From an uncultured Fretibacterium sp. (GTDB lineage Bacteria; Synergistota; Synergistia; Synergistales; Aminobacteriaceae): DNA of 11,836 bases. The notes below the pieces were generated by a model that was given only the letters and a program-made list of their open reading frames with translations, ran no database searches and was not told where the DNA came from. Positions within the stretch are counted from its first letter, which is position 1; every line of letters starts with the position of its first letter. The position numbers were made by a program, and so were the translations under genes. Location: the NCBI GenBank assembly GCA_937915835.1, contig CALGHA010000012.1:1-11836 (forward strand). Reading direction: 5' to 3'. Shown here piece by piece: positions 7,359 through 11,836 of the stretch.

Positions 7359-7388
7359 ATTATAACACAGCAAAAATCAGGTGTACAA
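7359..7388 (-). promoter_or_regulatory. Promoter of the rpmH operon
   Basis: On the minus strand a perfect TATAAT (7359-7364) is preceded by TGT, making an extended -10 (TGTTATAAT). A weak -35, TTGTAC (7383-7388), lies 18 bases upstream. Transcription would start at about 7350, giving a 30-base leader that contains the AGGAG of rpmH. No other good promoter is visible for this operon. Confidence 0.65.
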
Positions 7389-7389
7389 T
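7384..7389 (+). promoter_or_regulatory. rapZ: Possible -10 element for rapZ, overlapping the rpmH -35
   Basis: TACAAT at 7384-7389 on the plus strand is a plausible -10 whose start site (about 7396) would leave a 20-base leader before CTG at 7416. No good -35 is present at the right distance. The element shares five bases with the -35 of the divergent rpmH promoter, so the two could exclude each other. It is weak evidence from sequence only. Confidence 0.3.
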
Positions 7390-7400
7390 ACAAGCACTAA

Positions 7401-7407
7401 AGGGGGT
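7401..7407 (+). promoter_or_regulatory. rapZ: Shine-Dalgarno sequence that fixes the rapZ start
   Basis: AGGGGGT lies eight to nine bases before CTG at 7416-7418, ideal spacing. The ATG at 7408-7410 is out of frame with rapZ, too close to the site, and closed by TGA after three codons. The in-frame ATG at 7443 is too far downstream. Confidence 0.55.
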
Positions 7408-7415
7408 ATGAAATT

Positions 7416-8279
7416 CTGAAACAGTTTATCATTGTTACGGGAATGAGCGGAGCCGGAAAGACTATGACGCTGAAAGTTCTTGAGGATTTCGGCTTTATCA
7501 CGATTGATAATCTTCCGCCTGAATTACTGCCGCAATTATTCACGTTAATCTCAGAACGTCCGGAAGCGTCGCAAAGTCGGGGAGTTGTAGCGACTGTTGA
7601 TGTTCGTAACGTGAGCAAAAATTTTGTGAAGGTCATTGATGATATTTCGCATGCTTGGGGAGGCGACGTAAAAGTAGTTTTCTTGACGGCTTCAGACGAG
7701 GAATTGTTACGGCGTTATGAGCGAACTCGGCGTGTTCACCCTCTTAATCGCGGAATGTCGACACGTGAAGGAATTAGACGCGAGCGAGAAATTTTATCAC
7801 CAGTTTTAGACCGAGCGGACATTGTGATTGATACTTCGATGATGGATTTGCACCAACACCGTGAGAGATTGCTTAAGGAATTTTTCGGGAATGACGGCGG
7901 AGTTTCAATTTTAATCAGCTCATTCGGCTATAAATATGGAGTTCCTCAAGATTCAAGTTTTGTAATGGACGTTCGGTGTCTGCCTAATCCTTATTACGTC
8001 GACGAGCTCAAAACTTTAACCGGAGAAGATGAGCCAGTGAAGAAATTTTTATTGCAATTCCCGGAAACCACGCAATTTATCAACCTCACGAAAAACTTTT
8101 TAGACTTCGCAATCCCCCAATTCTTGAGCAATGTTCGAGGCCAATTACATATTTCCGTAGGCTGTACTGGAGGCCGTCATCGTTCGGTTGCAATGGCTGA
8201 ATGGCTCTATGAGATTTACTCGAAAATTTACAGCGGGGTCTGCGTAATTCATCGTGATAAAGGACACGGTCATCAATGA
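7416..8279 (+). CDS. rapZ: Nucleotide-binding protein RapZ/YvcJ
   Basis: RapZ is a P-loop protein; in E. coli it is an RNase E adapter for the GlmZ small RNA in glucosamine-6-phosphate control, and its Bacillus counterpart YvcJ hydrolyses GTP. The Walker A motif is GMSGAGKT, followed by the family segments DFGFITIDNLPPELL, VDVRN, RRVHPL, and RADIVIDTS. The C-terminal RNA-binding domain has SSFGYKYGVP, DVRCLPNPYY, GCTGGRHRSV and IHRDKGH near the end. The start is unusual. The first ATG (7443) would remove the first strand (KQFIIV) and the first Gly of the P-loop. The frame is open back to 7401 with no ATG, GTG or TTG, and CTG at 7416 has a well-placed AGGGGGT. I therefore start at CTG, giving 287 residues, the normal length. 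A one-base sequencing error that separates ATG 7408 from the frame is the alternative. It is divergent from rpmH, with yvcK about 200 bases downstream. Confidence 0.92.
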   Translation: MKQFIIVTGMSGAGKTMTLKVLEDFGFITIDNLPPELLPQLFTLISERPEASQSRGVVATVDVRNVSKNFVKVIDDISHAWGGDVKVVFLTASDEELLRRYERTRRVHPLNRGMSTREGIRREREILSPVLDRADIVIDTSMMDLHQHRERLLKEFFGNDGGVSILISSFGYKYGVPQDSSFVMDVRCLPNPYYVDELKTLTGEDEPVKKFLLQFPETTQFINLTKNFLDFAIPQFLSNVRGQLHISVGCTGGRHRSVAMAEWLYEIYSKIYSGVCVIHRDKGHGHQ

Positions 8280-8520
8280 GAGTTAATTGCGGCATTATTA
8301 ATCATGTGAAGTTGTGTTTGCGACAAGAAGCAAAATAATCAATGAGCATTACTCACGATTTTATCGAGTTTTAGACAGGTAAGAAATTTATGATGTTAAT
8401 TCATAGTGTCATGGAGTAGACTATCAATGAGCTTTATTCACAACGTTATTAATAATTGTCGCTTTAAGGAGAAAAATTATCAATGAGCTTTATACTAGGA
8501 ATTCTCACGACGTTATTAAT
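8276..8520 (+). repeat. Four degenerate copies of the yvcK translation start
   Basis: The motif TCAATGAG recurs at the rapZ stop and three more times up to yvcK. Aligned from ATG, the copies are 8276-8302, 8342-8368, 8427-8453 and the true yvcK start 8483-8520. The 8427 copy matches yvcK in 26 of 27 bases once 11 bases of yvcK (8494-8504) are skipped. The two earlier copies match the 8427 copy in 19 of 27 positions each without gaps. Spacing is 66, 85 and 56 bases. The GGAG before the start is also repeated (8413-8416 and 8468-8471). I infer successive tandem duplications of the initiation region, followed by decay. Confidence 0.65.
8427..8486 (+). other. Upstream mini-ORF overlapping the yvcK start codon
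   Basis: ATG at 8427 has its own GGAG ten bases upstream and opens a 19-codon frame (MSFIHNVI at its start, like the MSFILGIL of YvcK). Its TGA (8484-8486) overlaps the ATG of yvcK (8483-8485) in an ATGA. Three further mini-ORFs precede it: 8276-8338 (its ATG overlaps the rapZ stop in the same way), 8342-8374 and 8390-8419. Together they form an almost unbroken chain of short frames from rapZ to yvcK that could carry ribosomes by termination-reinitiation. The frames are seen directly; a regulatory role is inference. Confidence 0.45.
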
Positions 8521-9571
8521 ATTATTCATGTTCGGACGTTTAAAGCTGAAATCCGGTCGGCCAATTATCGAGCGAGCGATTAATAGGAAATTATCAAGCG
8601 GGCCTTACATCGTAGCAGTCGGAGGAGGAACGGGATTATCGACACTTTTACGGGGGATTAAGGCTTTTACGCGAAATATTACGGCTGTTGTCGCTGTAAC
8701 TGACGAGGGCGGGAGTTCTGGGCGTATTCGCAACGAATGGGGAATGCTTCCGCCTGGTGATGTTCGTAACTGTATAGTCGCGCTTGCTGAGAATGATAAT
8801 GAATTGCGTAAAATTCTTGACTTCAGATTTGACAGGGGAGAATTGGCCGGTCATAGCTTGGGAAATTTATTGCTGCTGGCTGTTACGGAGATGTGCGGAG
8901 ATTTCAGCCTTGCTGTCGAACAAATGAACCATCTGTTATCAATTCGCGGGCGTGTCCTTCCTGTAACAACTGAGGGAATTACTTTAGTCGGGAAAACTCG
9001 CGAAGGCCTGAACGTCAAAGGGGAATTAAATATTTCTGAACACGGGCATGAACTCGCTGAAATTTGGCTTGAACCTGTGAACGCTAAGCCATTGCCTGAA
9101 GTCTTAAGCGCGGTTGATGAAGCCGACGTAATTTTGCTTGGGCCTGGAAGTTTATTCACGAGCGTAATTCCGAATTTGCTTTTACCCGATTTTGCCGACA
9201 AGTTACGGGATTCGCAAGTTCCGAAGATTTACATCTGCAACTTGATGACCCAACCCGACGAGACAGCCGGAATGAATATAGTTCAACATTTAGACTGGGT
9301 AACTGCGGCTTTAGGCTGTGCACCTGACTTTGTGATTGCGAACAGTGAAGAAATTCCGCCGGATATCGTCGAAGCATATAAACGAGATGGAGCGAGCCCG
9401 CTTTATCTGGATCATCATCAACGAGATTTAATCAGCAAGATGGGATGTATTTACGTTGAAGCGCCGATTATGTCAGTGTTCGAGAGCGAAAAAGAAGGCC
9501 GAGTTCTGAGACATGATTCCCAAAAATTGGCCTCTGTGATATTCAGGTTAATTCGCAAGATTGACGAGTGA
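8483..9571 (+). CDS. yvcK: Gluconeogenesis factor YvcK/CofD-like, membrane-anchored
   Basis: YvcK binds UDP-sugars and in Bacillus is needed for growth on gluconeogenic carbon sources and for normal cell-wall morphogenesis. The core shows GGGTG at residues 47-51, TDEGGSSGR (73-81), PPGDVRN (90-96), GHSLGN (123-128) and GPGSLFTSVIPN (221-232), all typical of the YvcK/CofD fold. The 362-residue length exceeds the usual 320 because of an N-terminal extension with a membrane segment (residues 2-18) followed by a basic stretch, so the protein is probably tethered to the inner face of the membrane. The ATG at 8483 is preceded by AAGGAG (11 bases away). rapZ and yvcK are partners in many genomes, but the usual third gene whiA is absent: the next gene converges on this one, two bases away. 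Confidence 0.94.
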   Translation: MSFILGILTTLLILFMFGRLKLKSGRPIIERAINRKLSSGPYIVAVGGGTGLSTLLRGIKAFTRNITAVVAVTDEGGSSGRIRNEWGMLPPGDVRNCIVALAENDNELRKILDFRFDRGELAGHSLGNLLLLAVTEMCGDFSLAVEQMNHLLSIRGRVLPVTTEGITLVGKTREGLNVKGELNISEHGHELAEIWLEPVNAKPLPEVLSAVDEADVILLGPGSLFTSVIPNLLLPDFADKLRDSQVPKIYICNLMTQPDETAGMNIVQHLDWVTAALGCAPDFVIANSEEIPPDIVEAYKRDGASPLYLDHHQRDLISKMGCIYVEAPIMSVFESEKEGRVLRHDSQKLASVIFRLIRKIDE

Positions 9572-9573
9572 AG

Positions 9574-10683
9574 CTATAAATTTCTGACGTATTCAGCAAA
9601 GGCATTCTTATTCTCAATCGCTGTAGTCGTCGGACGGCCTAAATTCTCACGTGCTCCGATTTTTGCTTTAGCCTCGATGAAAGTTAAGCCCTCGTTATCA
9701 CTCGCAAACTTCAACGCCTCATCAAGAGCTTCATAATTCTCAACGCTGAAAGTTTTTGCATAACCACAGGCCTTTGCGATTTCAGGAAGATTTATATTCT
9801 TTGCGACAGTTGGAAGTCCTCCGACGCTTTCATGAGCTGAATTGTTGATGACGACGTGAACAAGATTTTTAGGCTTCAGACTTCCGATTACGGCCAACGC
9901 TCCCATATGCATTAAAGCTGCTCCGTCGCCGTCAATACACCAGACTTTATGATTTGGCTTGTTCAGAGCGACACCAAGCGCAATAGATGAAGCATGACCC
10001 ATTGAGCCGACTGTGAGAAAATCGCGTTGATGAGTTGTTCGCAGCTCGAATAATTCACGTGAAGTTTTGCCGGTTGTGCTGATTATGGGATTATCGCCTG
10101 AAAAGTTGATTATGTGCCTGATAATCTCTTCTCTGAGCATGAAATTTTCATTTTGATACGCAACTTTTTCTGAATAGCTTAATGCTCCCTTTTTGATTAT
10201 GAAGCTGACATCATGCCCATCACGTAAAATCTCGCGAAATTCTTTCATGACACTTTCAAGCTCATGTTGGATTGTGTCTTTGTCAATGACGAAATATTTT
10301 ATACCGAGTAAGTCAAGCATATCTAAAGTTTTCTCGCCTTGATAAATATGTTGCGGCTCATCATGAACTCCGGGTTCTCCTCGCCAGCCAATTATAAAGA
10401 TTACGGGAATGTTATAAACTTTTGGATTTGTTAAACTCGTCGAGGGATTTACGATATTGCCTAAGCCCGAATTTTGCATGTAGACGACTGGAATTTTCCC
10501 CGTTGTTAAGTGATAACCAGAAGCGAGAGCTAAAGCGTTTCCCTCATTTGCGGCGATAATATGATGATCAGGATTAAGCCCGTAAGTTTTCATGAGATAA
10601 TCACATAGCGCGCGTAACTGACTGTCAGGAACTCCGGTGAAGAAATCAGAGCCGAGAATTTCAACGAAAGTTTTTACGTCCAT
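9574..10683 (-). CDS. aepY: Phosphonopyruvate decarboxylase
   Basis: This thiamine-diphosphate enzyme decarboxylates phosphonopyruvate to phosphonoacetaldehyde, the step that makes C-P bond formation by PEP mutase irreversible. The N-terminal domain has FFTGVPDSQL and AANEGNA with the catalytic Glu47. NSGLGNIVNP and GWRGEPGVHDEPQH (about 71-112) are diagnostic of this decarboxylase as distinct from sulfopyruvate decarboxylase or acetolactate synthase. The C-terminal domain has GSMGHASSIALGVA and the thiamine-diphosphate/Mg motif beginning GDG (252-254) and closing at NN (280-281). At 369 residues it is of normal length. The start ATG follows GGGGAG by nine bases. It lies 39 bases downstream of the reductase gene, in the same operon, and its stop is two bases from that of convergent yvcK. 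Confidence 0.94.
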   Translation of the reverse strand: MDVKTFVEILGSDFFTGVPDSQLRALCDYLMKTYGLNPDHHIIAANEGNALALASGYHLTTGKIPVVYMQNSGLGNIVNPSTSLTNPKVYNIPVIFIIGWRGEPGVHDEPQHIYQGEKTLDMLDLLGIKYFVIDKDTIQHELESVMKEFREILRDGHDVSFIIKKGALSYSEKVAYQNENFMLREEIIRHIINFSGDNPIISTTGKTSRELFELRTTHQRDFLTVGSMGHASSIALGVALNKPNHKVWCIDGDGAALMHMGALAVIGSLKPKNLVHVVINNSAHESVGGLPTVAKNINLPEIAKACGYAKTFSVENYEALDEALKFASDNEGLTFIEAKAKIGARENLGRPTTTAIENKNAFAEYVRNL

Positions 10684-10709
10684 CTATCTTTACTCCCCTT
10701 TATCATAAA

Positions 10710-10737
10710 AATATAACACGTTCTATTTTTGCGTCAA
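10710..10737 (-). promoter_or_regulatory. aepY: Possible internal promoter for aepY
   Basis: On the minus strand TTGACG (10732-10737), within the last codons of the reductase gene, is followed after 16 bases by TATATT (10710-10715). The boxes are good but the spacer is one base short. It could give aepY extra transcription independent of the upstream genes. Confidence 0.35.
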
Positions 10738-11730
10738 AATTTCGCGGTATAAATTTCTTATGGTCTTATGGTCAAGTTCTGCCGGAAAATTCTTTAATCG
10801 CTCAGGATTTACCGAACTCGTCAGCTCGTCTATTTCATGTTCAGACGCTTCGGGAATGTTTAAGCCTAAACGTAAGAATATCGCATTAAACTTGTCGGAA
10901 GCCTCAATCGGAGAATTGCAATTCATAGCTTCAGCAATCTCACTCAGCACATCAAGTTTCGTATTCTCAATCAGCCATCGAAACAATACGCGATTACACA
11001 AAGCCGCTGAATGTCCGTGAGCAGTCCCGAAAATCCCCGTAATCCTGTAGCACATTGCATGTCCTGCCGTCGTCTGTGAGATATTTATAGCTTTGCCGGC
11101 AGTGTATGAACTCATTAACATTTTCGCTGGGTCATACGAAGCCGGGTAATTCTCAAGCATTCGTGTTATATTCGCGAGGGCTTCACGGGAAAATTCTTTG
11201 CTTTGACTATTTGCGTTGACCGACCAAAAAGACTCTAGGGCATGAGAGAAAGCATCGAGGGCCGAAGATTTGCGATGATATTCGGGCAGATATTTTAACA
11301 GTTCGGGGTCAAACATGACGTAATCAGGAATAATATTCTCGTCAGTGATTGAGAGCTTTTTACCGTCCTTATAGAGCACCGCAAACCTCGTAGCCTCGCT
11401 TCCTGAACCGGCCGTCGTCGGAATAACAGCTAACTTCGCTTCAGGATTATTCAGCTTAACGTATTTCGCTACGTCAATCGCTGTGCCCCCCCCACCAGTA
11501 AGTAGAAATACACAATTTTGAGCCTTGAAAAATTCACAAGCTGCCTTTGCTTCTTCTAATTTCGGGTTAGGAGTAAAATCGGTAAAATTAAACACTTCTG
11601 CACTGAGCGAATTTAAACATTCACGGAGAGCTGAAAATTTCTCGGCAGATTTCCCATGAACGAATAAAATTCTGCCTGCACTGTTCAAAATTTCCCGTAA
11701 CTCCTCGTAACTGTTTAATACTCTCTGCAT
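10723..11730 (-). CDS. Iron-type alcohol dehydrogenase, probable phosphonoacetaldehyde reductase
   Basis: This is a group III (iron-containing) alcohol dehydrogenase of 335 residues. The nucleotide-binding signature GGGGTAIDVAK is at 79-89, followed by IPTTAGSGSEAT (103-114). The metal ligands Asp159 and His163 (SALDAFSHALES), His224 (TAGHA) and His238 (GTAHGH) keep the spacing known from FucO-type enzymes. Adjacent to phosphonopyruvate decarboxylase it most likely reduces phosphonoacetaldehyde to 2-hydroxyethylphosphonate with NAD(P)H, as PhpC does in phosphinothricin biosynthesis. Family membership is clear; the substrate is inferred from context. The start ATG (11728-11730) follows GGAAGGTG by seven bases. 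The partial gene upstream ends 28 bases before it. It is somewhat shorter than most dehydrogenases of this group (about 380), typical for the phosphonate subgroup as I remember it. Confidence 0.85.
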   Translation of the reverse strand: MQRVLNSYEELREILNSAGRILFVHGKSAEKFSALRECLNSLSAEVFNFTDFTPNPKLEEAKAACEFFKAQNCVFLLTGGGGTAIDVAKYVKLNNPEAKLAVIPTTAGSGSEATRFAVLYKDGKKLSITDENIIPDYVMFDPELLKYLPEYHRKSSALDAFSHALESFWSVNANSQSKEFSREALANITRMLENYPASYDPAKMLMSSYTAGKAINISQTTAGHAMCYRITGIFGTAHGHSAALCNRVLFRWLIENTKLDVLSEIAEAMNCNSPIEASDKFNAIFLRLGLNIPEASEHEIDELTSSVNPERLKNFPAELDHKTIRNLYREILTQK

Positions 11731-11758
11731 AATTTGACACCTTCCGTAAAAATTTCTG

Positions 11759-11836
11759 TTAACACATCTGCCCGCGTATCATGCTGGAAGAAACGCCCTT
11801 TGTGTAATCCGGTTCAATAACCTGGCCGCCCCATTC
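11759..11836 (-). CDS. C-terminal end of a probable nucleotidyltransferase (partial)
   Basis: The last 25 codons of a minus-strand gene cut by the window edge are visible, ending in TAA at 11759-11761. The sequence (EWGGQVIEPDYTKGVSSSM, then IRGQMC) resembles the end of the cytidylyltransferase-like domain that in some bacteria is fused N-terminal to PEP mutase, whose pattern there is EWGG, a Tyr-Thr-x-Gly-(I/V)-Ser-Ser stretch. Here the protein stops right after this motif, so the domain is either a free-standing nucleotidyltransferase or the last part of a protein with another order. A role in activating a phosphonate with CTP is inference from the operon. Only 25 residues are available, so the call is tentative. 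Confidence 0.5.
   Translation of the reverse strand, partial: EWGGQVIEPDYTKGVSSSMIRGQMC

Noticed and set aside
7443..8279. rapZ starting at the first in-frame ATG
   Set aside because: This would remove the first strand of the P-loop domain and the first Gly of Walker A. Coding sequence clearly extends upstream.
8272..8520. CRISPR-like or REP-type repeat between rapZ and yvcK
   Set aside because: Spacing is irregular, copies are degenerate, there is no dyad symmetry, and the last copy is the coding start of yvcK.

Overview
The window looks like a chromosomal segment of a moderately low-GC, anaerobe-type bacterium. I favour a gut or rumen member of the Synergistota or a deep-branching Firmicutes-like lineage. 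This rests on protein flavour: a short one-domain YidC, a YvcK with an N-terminal membrane anchor, and a LysR remnant of a kind common in Synergistes and Clostridia. I could not test it by a search, so the taxonomy is tentative. Nothing in the window points to a complete mobile element.

Left part (1-4930): mostly accessory and decaying DNA. It holds a broken LysR-type regulator (minus), an exported MsrA-MsrB methionine sulfoxide reductase fusion followed closely by a YbaK-type Cys-tRNA(Pro) deacylase (plus), a cation diffusion facilitator transporter whose 5' end has been cut off (minus), and about 850 bases of gene remnants with stops and frameshifts, all on the minus strand. A hairpin terminator near 4950 closes this zone.

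Middle (4990-8280): a core block on the minus strand in the conserved order rpmH-rnpA-yidD-yidC-jag (ribosomal protein L34, RNase P protein, two membrane-insertion factors, an RNA-binding protein). The genes overlap or nearly touch and are probably transcribed from one promoter upstream of rpmH. Divergent from it, on the plus strand, are rapZ and yvcK. rapZ has no AUG, GUG or UUG in a usable place and probably starts at CTG. Between rapZ and yvcK lies a 200-base leader in which the translation start of yvcK is repeated as a chain of tiny ORFs. dnaA is not on the upstream side of rpmH, and whiA does not follow yvcK.

Right part (9574-11836): a minus-strand phosphonate biosynthesis operon. From upstream it has the C-terminal end of a probable nucleotidyltransferase (cut by the window edge), an iron-type alcohol dehydrogenase that is probably a phosphonoacetaldehyde reductase, and phosphonopyruvate decarboxylase (aepY). 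The combination suggests 2-hydroxyethylphosphonate as product, perhaps activated with a nucleotide for attachment to a surface polymer or lipid. PEP mutase is expected just beyond the right edge. Its last gene converges on yvcK with only two bases between the stop codons.
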